Shown here in pieces: positions 35,307 to 43,530 of a stretch of DNA of 64,000 bases. Origin of the DNA: JAVBLQ01 sp031553435 (GTDB lineage Bacteria > Bacteroidota > Bacteroidia > Bacteroidales > Azobacteroidaceae); the NCBI GenBank assembly GCA_031553435.1, contig JAVBLQ010000086.1, positions 9,838-73,837 on the forward strand. Reading direction: 5' to 3'. A program made the position numbers and the translations under genes. Positions within the stretch are counted from its first letter, which is position 1, and every line of letters begins with the position of its first letter. Under the pieces are notes generated by a model that saw nothing but the letters and a program-made list of their open reading frames with translations, did not search any database and was not told where the DNA came from.

Positions 35307-35786
35307 TTACTCGTCACCCGTCACTAATTTTTCCAGGCAATCATTAATTTCATCCGAAGAAAATCCTCTGCCTGCAGCAAAACGAAAAAGTTTAGCCTTG
35401 ATTTCATATTCATTCTTTCCCTTTACTGATTTTTTCTTGGATTGAAGTAGCTGTAATAATGTTTCACGGGATTTGTCGTTTTCTGGATCTGAGTTGGAAA
35501 AAGTTTCCTGTATCAATTCTTCCGGAATATTTTTCTTTTTCAACTCATAAAAGATTTTATTTTTACCCCATTTGTTGAATTTCATTTTATCATTAACAAA
35601 TGAACGGCAAAAGCGTGATTCATCGATGAATCCTTCTTTTTGTAGTTTGAGAATTATTTTCTTTCTGACATCCGGAGTAGCTTGCCAGCGTTCAAGTTTT
35701 TTTTCAATATCATCGATACATCTTTCCGCAAGAGAACAATAAGCGGCACAACGGTGTAGCATTTCGGCTTCGGTCAATTGTTTCAT
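35307..35786 (-). CDS. recX: RecX-family regulatory protein
   Basis: 159 residues, mostly helical three-helix repeats: AAYCSLAERCIDDIEKKLERW, KLQKEGFIDESRFCRSFVND (the hallmark G-(F/L)-(I/L)-(D/N)-E/D-x-R-(F/Y)-A/C) and KWGKNKIFYELKKKNIPEE. RecX binds RecA and limits its filaments. The start overlaps the prmC stop by 4 bp. The last residues VTGDE come from a GTGACGG/GTGACGA heptad run at 35307-35325, so the C-terminus has been replaced or extended by repeat sequence. recA is not in the window. Confidence 0.88.
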   Translation of the reverse strand: MKQLTEAEMLHRCAAYCSLAERCIDDIEKKLERWQATPDVRKKIILKLQKEGFIDESRFCRSFVNDKMKFNKWGKNKIFYELKKKNIPEELIQETFSNSDPENDKSRETLLQLLQSKKKSVKGKNEYEIKAKLFRFAAGRGFSSDEINDCLEKLVTGDE

Positions 35787-36631
35787 AATTCAGCTTTTAT
35801 CATTCGGTCTTTTCCGGAAATATCTTTGATTAATGCAATGTTTTTGTATCCTTTATTACCCAACATGGAAACAATTTCTTGTCCATACATGGCATTGATC
35901 TCAAAGTAAATCATTCCTGTGTCATTTAAAATCTCCCGGCCAATCTCTGCGATTTGTTCGTAAAATAATAAGGGCTTTTCTTCCGGAACAAATAATGCGA
36001 GATGAGGCTCGTAATCCAACACATTGGGAAGCATTGCCTCTTTTTCACTGGGTATTATGTAAGGTGGATTGCTCACAATAATATCCAGTTTATGCTGAAA
36101 TAAATTTTTTGCGGATGGAGAAAAAATATCAGCTTCTATCATTCTGACTTCCACATGATTATTTTCAGCATTGATTTTGGCCGTTTGCAGCGCTTCTGAT
36201 GAAATATCCATCGCATAAACAATGGATTCCGGTAAATTCTTTGCAAGGGAAACAGCAATACATCCGCTTCCGGTTCCTATATCCAGTATCTGTATTTTCT
36301 TTCCCTGATGTTGCGAAATGATCAATTCTACCAGTTCTTCGGTTTCCGGACGGGGAATTAACACTTCCGGATTTACCACAAACGGAAGTCCAAAAAACTC
36401 TGTTTCTCCTAAAATATATTGTATCGGTTCATGTTTCTGCAATCTGGAAACAATTTCTCTGATCTGATGAAATTCCGTCTCCGGTATTTCTTTATCTTTT
36501 TTATATGCTATTATTTGAAAATATGGTAATTGATATACATGTTCAAATATAATTTTGCAAAAACTCCTGATCTCTTCCGGAGGATAAAAATTTATTAATT
36601 TTTTTTCAATATATTCAATTGTTTGATTCAT
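35783..36631 (-). CDS. prmC: Release-factor glutamine N5-methyltransferase
   Basis: Methylates the Gln of the GGQ motif in peptide-chain release factors. The ATG at 36631 is preferred to a TTG two codons earlier; this gives 282 residues. N-terminal helical domain (about 1-80), then a Rossmann methyltransferase domain with ILDIGTGSGCIAVSLAKN (SAM binding, near 113) and the substrate-binding NPPY motif (VSNPPYIIPSE, near 185). RPETEELVE precedes it, as usual. It is between the outer-membrane barrel gene and recX in one operon. Confidence 0.95.
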   Translation of the reverse strand: MNQTIEYIEKKLINFYPPEEIRSFCKIIFEHVYQLPYFQIIAYKKDKEIPETEFHQIREIVSRLQKHEPIQYILGETEFFGLPFVVNPEVLIPRPETEELVELIISQHQGKKIQILDIGTGSGCIAVSLAKNLPESIVYAMDISSEALQTAKINAENNHVEVRMIEADIFSPSAKNLFQHKLDIIVSNPPYIIPSEKEAMLPNVLDYEPHLALFVPEEKPLLFYEQIAEIGREILNDTGMIYFEINAMYGQEIVSMLGNKGYKNIALIKDISGKDRMIKAEL

Positions 36632-36633
36632 AA

Positions 36634-39096
36634 TCAATTTCCCTGTCCTCCACCGCCTTCTCCTGAATTTCCTTCTCCGGCTTTGTTGTCGTCATTGCTG
36701 ATTTTTCTGTTTACTTTTTTGATTTGTTGTTTCATTTCTCCGAATCGATAAGATATGCCGATTCTGAAATTTTGTCCCGGATAAAAATTCTCGGTTTTAG
36801 AATAAAACTCGTCAGTTTCTCTGGTTGTTCCGAATTTTTTATTCTTGGTAAAGATGTCGGAACCACTGATCGATACAGTTAATTTTTTATTTAAGAAACT
36901 TTTATTTAAGCTGATGCTGGTGTATTGAAATCCTGTATTTTCACCCTGTAAATTGATGGAAGGAGAAGCGTAGCCACCATTAAAACTGGCGGAGAAATCA
37001 TAAGGAAAGGTATATTGTATCCCTCCGAAAATTCGTCCTACAAATCCGGAATTAGAAGAGTTGTCCGTGTTATTGTTGGAGCGAATATCGGTGTAAGAGA
37101 CTGATGTGTTGGTATATATCCTAAGCTTGAGTGTGGGATTCCAGTTGATATAAAAAGATGTGCCTATATCATTTTTTTTTCCTAAGTTTTCATAGGTAGT
37201 ATAAGTAACATCATCGTGGATCAGGGTGGTTACTTGTTGGATGGAATTGCCCAGGTAATTATAAAAAAGATTGGTGTTCAGATTCACTTTTCTGGTAAAT
37301 AAGCTATAATTCAGGTTGAAATTGTGAGATTTTTCAACTTCCAGATCCGGATTTCCCTGGAAAATATTTTTAGGATTGGATTGATCCAGATAAGGATTCA
37401 AATACCAGATACCAGGTCTTTGTATCCGCATGTTGTAACCTAATCTGAAATTTTGAGTAGGTTTCAACTGATATGATAGTGTTGCAGATGGAATCAGGTT
37501 AAAATAGTCTGTGTCAAAATTATGCTCTTCGTCAATTGGAAAAGTTGCTTTCAACAAGGTCTCTTCCAATCGTAAACCGGCTTTAAACCCGATTTTTTTT
37601 CGTTTCACATTGTATCCTGTGTAGGCTGAGAGGATGTCTTGCCTGTGTTTAAACTGGTCATTATAGGTAACTTCTGGAATCCATTCTTCTGTGTCAAAAT
37701 TGTAAAAATCATGTCCGCTGTTACTTTCATTGAGACGGATTATATATTTAACTCCGGCTTCAATCGTATGGATTTTAGCCAGAGGCGTGGTATAATCCAA
37801 TTGGAAAGTATGTTCTTTCATTTCTGCATCACTTTCTCCTCTGCGTTTGGAGTTTATATAGTTGAATATTTCAGTGATATCTGTTTCCGTATCAGAGTTG
37901 TTAGGAGAAAGGCTTAAACGGTATGATGCAGTCAGTAATTCATCTTTTTTCCGGAAAGTGCGTTGATAATCAAGACTTAATTCGGTACTTCCATAATCGT
38001 TGCTGCTATTGCCATCCTGATTATAGGAGTATACTTCTTCTGATAGATTATTCAATTTTTCTGCCAGATACTCTGTTTGGGATTTTGCTTTTCCTCCATA
38101 TTTATTAAAAGAAAAGCTGAGAAGATTTAATGTATCTATTTCGTAACTTAGTTCTCCGTATCCGTATTGTCCGTTAGCTTTGTAAGAATTAGTTCCTTGC
38201 TGATTGAAAACGGAACCGCTAACGTCTCTGCGATATGAATTGGATTCTGATTCCGGGCTTTTGTGGTGATATAGATTGTAATTTCCTGTAAATCCGAATT
38301 TTCCATATTTTGCACTTAAATAAGCTCCCAGATTATACCCGCCTCGTGTATTTGCTCCTGCATTTACGGAAGCGGTATATCCGCCCAAGGGTTGTTTGTT
38401 GGTAACAATATTAATGATTCCGTTTACGCCTTCTGCATCGTATTTTGCTCCCGGATCGGTAATTACTTCGATGTTTTTGACTGTATTGGCGGGCATGCTT
38501 TTCAATACTTGTGCCGGATTATTGGATATCAGGTTGGATGGTTTTCCGTCTAAGTAAATCTTAAAACTGGAGGAACCTTTTAATTGTACATTATCTTCGG
38601 CATCTACGGTTATCATAGGTACTTTTTTCAACATTTCCAACACGTTGTTGGTTTTGGAATCCGGATCGTCTTCTGTGCTGTATGTTATTTTATCCAAATC
38701 AATTTTTACGAGAGGTTTTATTGCAGATACAACGACTTCCTGCAAAGTGTTTTTTTCAGTCATCAATATTTTTCCCAAATCTAATTTATCTCCTGATTTA
38801 AGGTTTATTGGCTTATTTACAGTTGCTTTTCCAACATATTGAGCAATAAGAATGTATTCACCTTCTTTATTTAACTGGAACTGGAATTTTCCGGATTCAT
38901 CTGTTGCCAATGCTTTAACTGTTGTTGCTGGCGTTTGTGCATTTACAATTTTAATAGTGGTGTAAGGGACTGATTCATTACTTAGGGAATCAACAATTTG
39001 TCCTTTTACACTGATAGTCTCAGTTTTGTTTCCTGTTTGGGCAGATAAAGAAAATGCAAAAAGTGCAAAAAAAATTACAATTAATAAGTTTTTCAT
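36634..39096 (-). CDS. Outer-membrane beta-barrel protein, TonB-receptor-like, with carboxypeptidase-like N-domain
   Basis: 820 residues with a signal peptide (about 1-19). A carboxypeptidase-regulatory-like beta-sandwich (about 27-110, SVKGQIVDSLSNESVPYTTIKI) is followed by a plug-like domain (about 118-232: LQEVVVSAIKPLVKI, ...IYLDGKPSNLISNNPAQVLKSM..., VNGIINIVTNK) and a barrel of the OMP_b-brl_3 type to the end. The final residues after the barrel are polar and Gly-rich (NKAGEGNSGEGGGG). Such proteins lack a SusD partner; substrate unknown. Its promoter appears to serve prmC and recX too. Confidence 0.88.
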   Translation of the reverse strand: MKNLLIVIFFALFAFSLSAQTGNKTETISVKGQIVDSLSNESVPYTTIKIVNAQTPATTVKALATDESGKFQFQLNKEGEYILIAQYVGKATVNKPINLKSGDKLDLGKILMTEKNTLQEVVVSAIKPLVKIDLDKITYSTEDDPDSKTNNVLEMLKKVPMITVDAEDNVQLKGSSSFKIYLDGKPSNLISNNPAQVLKSMPANTVKNIEVITDPGAKYDAEGVNGIINIVTNKQPLGGYTASVNAGANTRGGYNLGAYLSAKYGKFGFTGNYNLYHHKSPESESNSYRRDVSGSVFNQQGTNSYKANGQYGYGELSYEIDTLNLLSFSFNKYGGKAKSQTEYLAEKLNNLSEEVYSYNQDGNSSNDYGSTELSLDYQRTFRKKDELLTASYRLSLSPNNSDTETDITEIFNYINSKRRGESDAEMKEHTFQLDYTTPLAKIHTIEAGVKYIIRLNESNSGHDFYNFDTEEWIPEVTYNDQFKHRQDILSAYTGYNVKRKKIGFKAGLRLEETLLKATFPIDEEHNFDTDYFNLIPSATLSYQLKPTQNFRLGYNMRIQRPGIWYLNPYLDQSNPKNIFQGNPDLEVEKSHNFNLNYSLFTRKVNLNTNLFYNYLGNSIQQVTTLIHDDVTYTTYENLGKKNDIGTSFYINWNPTLKLRIYTNTSVSYTDIRSNNNTDNSSNSGFVGRIFGGIQYTFPYDFSASFNGGYASPSINLQGENTGFQYTSISLNKSFLNKKLTVSISGSDIFTKNKKFGTTRETDEFYSKTENFYPGQNFRIGISYRFGEMKQQIKKVNRKISNDDNKAGEGNSGEGGGGQGN

Positions 39097-39143
39097 TTTA
39101 ATTAGTTATCGATTAATATTAAGGAGGCCAGTTTTCGAAAAGG

Positions 39144-39151
39144 CAAAAATA
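39144..39151 (-). promoter_or_regulatory. Predicted promoter of the barrel-prmC-recX operon
   Basis: Minus strand reads TATTTTTG followed by CC, matching TAnnTTTG. Predicted transcription start near 39137, 40 nt before the ATG at 39096. Confidence 0.55.
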
Positions 39152-39185
39152 AGTTTTAATCATTCAAATTGTATGTTAAAAATAT

Positions 39186-40898
39186 TTAACGGTTAGTTTT
39201 TTTTATTTTTTTCTTAAAAATGTTGATTTCTTTTTTTACCCAGGATACCTTTTCTTGTTTATCTTTTGTATAACCGACGGTTTCGATTATGCCCGGCAGC
39301 ATAATTTTCCATAAATAATTGAATGTAGAATGATAAGGATCTCTGGTGTGATAGGTGTTGACCCTGCGGACTTCTTTTCCTTTATCCGGATTATCGTGTT
39401 TGATTAATAAGTTTGCTGCTTTATTGATGAGCGCCCATTTATTTCCATCTTTTAATACTTTTACAGACAGATTATTATATAAAAATAACATGTTCAGATT
39501 TGCCCCTTTGGATGTAGCATCGATTGTAAAATCCATACCATCCAAATGACCGCTTTTTATTTCGGCGTCGATCATAGGAATTATAATTGAATTGAGTTTT
39601 TGAAGATTCATCGGGCCTAACGTCCCTTGTACATGAAAATGATCGTTATCGGGTGATACCGGTAGCCGGAATGTGGCGTTGATCAAACCTTCGCCCATCA
39701 ATTTTCCTCTGGCTTTGAGATTTATATATTGTTTGTCATATGATACGATATTGGTAAAATCCTGAAAAGTTCCGTCTACTTCCGAAAAATTGATTATACC
39801 GGGTTTATTTCCGGTTTTGGATAATTCTTCATAGGTGATGTTCGCATTTTTCACTTGAATATTTTTGATATAAACAGGAATTACTGCTTTTTGTAGATTT
39901 TCGTAAATCAAAGGCATTTTGTGATGCGTGATTACTATTTTTTGATTTTTAAAATTATTGAAGATAATATTTTCTATGCGTAAAGAATCCATCATTATTT
40001 TTTTATCGAAAAATAAATCACCGGCACCTATTCCCTTGCAATTGATTTTTGCAATGGTTAATTCCATCCAGTCGGGGTGATTAACAATTTTATGAGCAAA
40101 TTCATATTTTGAGTATTGTGGAGTCAACCTGATATTTTCGATGTTTAAAGTGGAATCGATAGTTTTTAATCCGATTTTTCCGATGTTTATCTGATACGCT
40201 TTTCCCGGAAGAATATGGTGAATATTTTCGGTTTGAAGGTGAATATTTTCACAATACAATATTCTCCGGGAGATTTCGGATAGTGAATCGACAAGAAAAT
40301 TGTTCACATCAAAATTTATTTTCTCTAACGCATAAGTTATTGTATCTGTTTGCTTTTTGATATGATATTTGAATTTTCCATCATTTATTCTGATGTTTTT
40401 GACCAAAATAGTATCCAGGATAGGAGAAATTATTTTATAAAGTGTTTTAGTCTCTTTATTTTTTTCTTCTGAGTTTTTTTCTTCTGTTTCAGTAAATTTG
40501 ATATCAGGAGATTGTATTTTAAGAAGAGAAAAATCCAAACGTCCTTTGATTTGTTTTTTAATAAACCTGGCGCCGGTAGCTTCAAGAGACTTAATGTCTG
40601 CATCAATATAATGTGAAGGTAACTTTCCGGAAGATTTCAGCATTTGGAAAATCGTACTGTCGGGATGCAGACTGATATCCTTGATTATCAGATTACCATT
40701 GAAAAGGTGGACATTCAGTGAGTGTATTTTAAGCCGGTAGAATCCGTTGGTTAATTCTGTAACTTTGGCTTCCAGTTGAGATTTGATATTTTTTTCTAAT
40801 CTGTAAGTAATGAACCAATGAATACTCCCTGCAATTAAGATAATTACAAGAAATACAAAGAGGATAATTTTCCATGTTTTCTTTTTGAACCAAGGCAT
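39186..40898 (-). CDS. AsmA-like membrane-anchored envelope protein
   Basis: 570 residues from the start at 40898 (MPWFKKKTWK); the eight codons upstream are encoded by a heptad repeat. One N-terminal membrane helix (about 9-30) then a long beta-rich periplasmic part with repeated short segments of the kind L-x-I-x-x-I, and a late block GEGLINATFRLPVSPDNDHFHVQGTLGPMNLQKLNSII (cited as GEGLINATFRLPV near 405) that resembles the C-terminal region of AsmA/DUF748 proteins. Those proteins are elongated bridges involved in lipid or outer-membrane homeostasis. Assignment is by architecture; no catalytic site is expected. Confidence 0.65.
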   Translation of the reverse strand: MPWFKKKTWKIILFVFLVIILIAGSIHWFITYRLEKNIKSQLEAKVTELTNGFYRLKIHSLNVHLFNGNLIIKDISLHPDSTIFQMLKSSGKLPSHYIDADIKSLEATGARFIKKQIKGRLDFSLLKIQSPDIKFTETEEKNSEEKNKETKTLYKIISPILDTILVKNIRINDGKFKYHIKKQTDTITYALEKINFDVNNFLVDSLSEISRRILYCENIHLQTENIHHILPGKAYQINIGKIGLKTIDSTLNIENIRLTPQYSKYEFAHKIVNHPDWMELTIAKINCKGIGAGDLFFDKKIMMDSLRIENIIFNNFKNQKIVITHHKMPLIYENLQKAVIPVYIKNIQVKNANITYEELSKTGNKPGIINFSEVDGTFQDFTNIVSYDKQYINLKARGKLMGEGLINATFRLPVSPDNDHFHVQGTLGPMNLQKLNSIIIPMIDAEIKSGHLDGMDFTIDATSKGANLNMLFLYNNLSVKVLKDGNKWALINKAANLLIKHDNPDKGKEVRRVNTYHTRDPYHSTFNYLWKIMLPGIIETVGYTKDKQEKVSWVKKEINIFKKKIKKTNR

Positions 40899-40904
40899 TT
40901 GTAG

Positions 40905-40930
40905 GATGTTTAAGTTCAACATTTAAACAA
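40905..40930. repeat. Small heptad repeat at the AsmA-like gene start
   Basis: GTTTAAGTTCAACATTTAAAC contains TGTTTAA and GTTCAAC units and short GTTTAA/TTTAAAC arms (20 bases of it quoted in part). It sits in the short spacer to gldB. Confidence 0.45.
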
Positions 40931-40940
40931 AAAAAAGCAA

Positions 40941-41918
40941 TTATGGTTTATACCTGGCTTTTTTAAAAATCTCCAGGGCATTATTTTCTTTCATCAAATC
41001 TTGCAAGCTGGTTTGCGGATTTTGTTTTATATATGACTTAATAATTTGATAACCGATCCACACACCGATTCTTCCTGGTGAATCAGGTGTCAATGTGCTG
41101 GTAAATGGGGCATCTTGCATGTATTTTGAAATTTCAATGGGTTCGGAACTATAAAGATGTTTTTGCTCAATAATTGATTTCCAGATATGAGATTCGTTAG
41201 AAACACACCAATCATATTGTATTTCCGTATAACCTATTATTGTTGAATCTACGGATTCTGGCATGGCGGTAGATAGAATGTATCGTAATTTTCCGGCATA
41301 CACCATATTATCTAATAATGTGGAATTGTTTTGCAGGAAAGGAAATTCTGTCATTAAAAATCCTAAGAAGTAGTCGGGCACGATTCTTTCGGGAGTCATA
41401 TTTTGTCTTTGATAATCATAAAAATAGTCTTGGTAAAGAGGATAATCACTCCCTAGATACTTATCGACGGAAATTGATAAAATACTGTCGGTTACAATGA
41501 TATTCTGATTCAATCCGGAGACATGCATGTAAATAGATGGAATTTTTAAATCCGGAAATTCCGTTTTTAAGATATCAAAACCTATAGAAAGTTTTTGTGA
41601 TATATTTTCGGTATTTTCGAAAAGACTCAATTCATCCTTATAAATCTTTCGTAATGTTGGTTCGCTGAAGTAGCCTGACAAACGCTCGAAAAATCCCAGT
41701 GAATCACTTTTCCCTATCCCAATAATTTTATCACCATATAAATCCAGGAAAATCTGATGATTATTCAGCAATTCCTGTTGCTGTTTTCTTCCCTCAAGAT
41801 ATTCGAAAAGGTCTTTGTCAAAACGATTTATCTCAATATTATTAATATTTGCCTTTTTTCCGCTACAACTAAAACAAAGTATACAACATACATATAACAA
41901 GAAGATTTTATTTTTCAT
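40941..41918 (-). CDS. gldB: Gliding motility lipoprotein GldB homolog
   Basis: 325 residues with a lipobox (LCFSCSG, Cys18). Family features are the early NINRFDKDLFEY-like segment (here IEINRFDKDLFEY), SISVDKYLGSDYPLYQDYFYDYQR near 165 (cited in part) and the C-terminal GRIGVWIGYQIIKSYI near 290. GldB is needed for gliding in Flavobacterium but is retained in non-gliding Bacteroidota, so motility should not be inferred from it alone. The AsmA-like gene follows 42 bp downstream on the same strand. Confidence 0.85.
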   Translation of the reverse strand: MKNKIFLLYVCCILCFSCSGKKANINNIEINRFDKDLFEYLEGRKQQQELLNNHQIFLDLYGDKIIGIGKSDSLGFFERLSGYFSEPTLRKIYKDELSLFENTENISQKLSIGFDILKTEFPDLKIPSIYMHVSGLNQNIIVTDSILSISVDKYLGSDYPLYQDYFYDYQRQNMTPERIVPDYFLGFLMTEFPFLQNNSTLLDNMVYAGKLRYILSTAMPESVDSTIIGYTEIQYDWCVSNESHIWKSIIEQKHLYSSEPIEISKYMQDAPFTSTLTPDSPGRIGVWIGYQIIKSYIKQNPQTSLQDLMKENNALEIFKKARYKP

Positions 41919-41964
41919 TTGGCGTGTTTTTTTTAATTAAACGATTTTTTAGGTTTAATTATTG

Positions 41965-41993
41965 TTGTTATTACCTAATTTATTATACCTTTG
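41965..41993 (+). promoter_or_regulatory. Predicted promoter of the sigma-54 activator / hybrid kinase operon
   Basis: TTG at 41965-41967 and TACCTTTG at 41986-41993, 18 bp apart. Transcription would start near 42000, leaving a leader of about 190 nt in which I recognise no structure. Confidence 0.5.
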
Positions 41994-42188
41994 TTCCCAA
42001 TAGTCAAGTTTAAATAATTAACACTTAATTCTTTTGAGATTTCATAAAAGTAATTCCCCCTACACAAATAAGATGTTATATCCAAAGCATTCCTTTTCCT
42101 GTTTTTCCTTATTATGTAGTTGATGGATTCGGAAGCTTTAAGGATTCGTATTGGTAAATATTTTTTTGAATGAAAGCAATTTAATTTG

Positions 42189-43529
42189 ATGAAATCGGTA
42201 TTAATTATAGAAGATGATCTCACGCTAAGTTTAATGTTAAAAACTTGGTTGTCGAAAAAGAAATTTCAGGTTGAGACCGCATTGAGCGTTGCTGATGCAA
42301 AAAAAAAGATAGCAGAATTTAATCCCAATATTGTTTTGTCGGATTTGCGTCTTCCTGATGAGAGTGGCATTTCTCTTTTAAAATGGATAAAAGAGAAGTA
42401 TCCTGAAATTGTTGTCATTATGATGACCGGATATGCTGATATTCAAACAGCTGTAGAATCAATTAAATCAGGAGCTTTCGACTATATTTCCAAACCATTC
42501 AATCCGGAAGTTCTTTTCAGTAAAATAAACGAAGCCTTTGTTGTTCAGAAAGAGGCTCCTAAAGAAAAAAATACTTCTTCGTCTTCACAATTGGTTGCAA
42601 ATTTCGGGGAATATGTAAAAGGAACATCTCCGGCATATAATAAATTATATGAATACATTGATCTGGTTGCTCCAACCAAGTTGTCTGTTTTAATTAAAGG
42701 AGCCAGTGGAGTGGGGAAAGAGCATGTAGCCCGTTTGATCCATGAAAAAAGTGAACGTTCCTCTGGCCCGTTTGTTGCCGTGGATTGCGGAGTGCTTTCG
42801 AAAGAGCTGGCTGCCAGTGACTTTTTCGGACATGTAAAGGGAGCTTTTACCGGCGCTATCGGTAATAAAACCGGGTATTTTTTAACAGCAGATAAGGGAA
42901 CCCTGTTTCTGGATGAAATAGGTAATCTTTCCATGGACATCCAGATTCAATTACTCCGGGTATTACAGGAGAAAAAATTTAAGCCCGTTGGAAGTGAAAA
43001 AGAGATTCCGGTAGATGTCAGAATCATTGCAGCTACCAACGAAGATCTTGGTTTTGCAGTTGCTAATGGCTTTTTCCGGGTTGATTTATATCATCGGATC
43101 AGTGAATTTCTCTTGAGTGTTCCGACCCTTGCAGAATCAAAAGAAGATGTTCCGTCTTATTTGTATCACTTTTTGGAAATTTCGAATGGCGAACTGAATA
43201 AAAAAATAACCGGTTTTAGCCAGGAAGCTTTAGATTTGCTGGTTAATTATTCGTGGCCGGGGAATATCAGGGAGTTGAAGAATATCATCAGTCGTCTCAC
43301 ACTCATTGCTCAAGGAGCACAGATTACTCCGGATTTAATTCCTGATTACATCAGAAAACAGGAATTAATTGAAAATTATGCTGTTAGAACAAGCGATGAG
43401 AATGAAAAAGAAAGAATTGAAGATGCACTACGTTTTTCAAATAATGATAAAACAAAAGCGGCTGCTTTATTGAACATAGATAAAAAAACTTTGTTTAACA
43501 AACTCAAAATATACGGAATAGTATCTTGA
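42189..43529 (+). CDS. Sigma-54-dependent response regulator (NtrC family)
   Basis: 446 residues. Receiver domain 1-120 with phospho-acceptor Asp52 in VLSDLRLPD, plus conserved Thr and Lys (MMTGYAD, SKPFNP). AAA+ domain about 145-370: Walker A GASGVGKE near 171, GAFTGA at 218-223 for contact with sigma-54, Walker B GTLFLDEIG, and the RIIAATNEDL sensor region. A Fis-type helix-turn-helix ends the protein (KTKAAALLNIDKKTLFNKLK). The ATG at 42189 is used instead of the TTG one codon before. The cognate kinase starts 1 bp after the stop. No sigma-54 (-24/-12) promoter target was identified in the window. Confidence 0.93.
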   Translation: MKSVLIIEDDLTLSLMLKTWLSKKKFQVETALSVADAKKKIAEFNPNIVLSDLRLPDESGISLLKWIKEKYPEIVVIMMTGYADIQTAVESIKSGAFDYISKPFNPEVLFSKINEAFVVQKEAPKEKNTSSSSQLVANFGEYVKGTSPAYNKLYEYIDLVAPTKLSVLIKGASGVGKEHVARLIHEKSERSSGPFVAVDCGVLSKELAASDFFGHVKGAFTGAIGNKTGYFLTADKGTLFLDEIGNLSMDIQIQLLRVLQEKKFKPVGSEKEIPVDVRIIAATNEDLGFAVANGFFRVDLYHRISEFLLSVPTLAESKEDVPSYLYHFLEISNGELNKKITGFSQEALDLLVNYSWPGNIRELKNIISRLTLIAQGAQITPDLIPDYIRKQELIENYAVRTSDENEKERIEDALRFSNNDKTKAAALLNIDKKTLFNKLKIYGIVS

Positions 43530-43530
43530 A

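Noticed and set aside
41975..42223. Minus-strand ORF of 82 codons between gldB and the sigma-54 activator
   Set aside because: Overlaps the start of the activator and its promoter; no homology-like motif and no promoter of its own.
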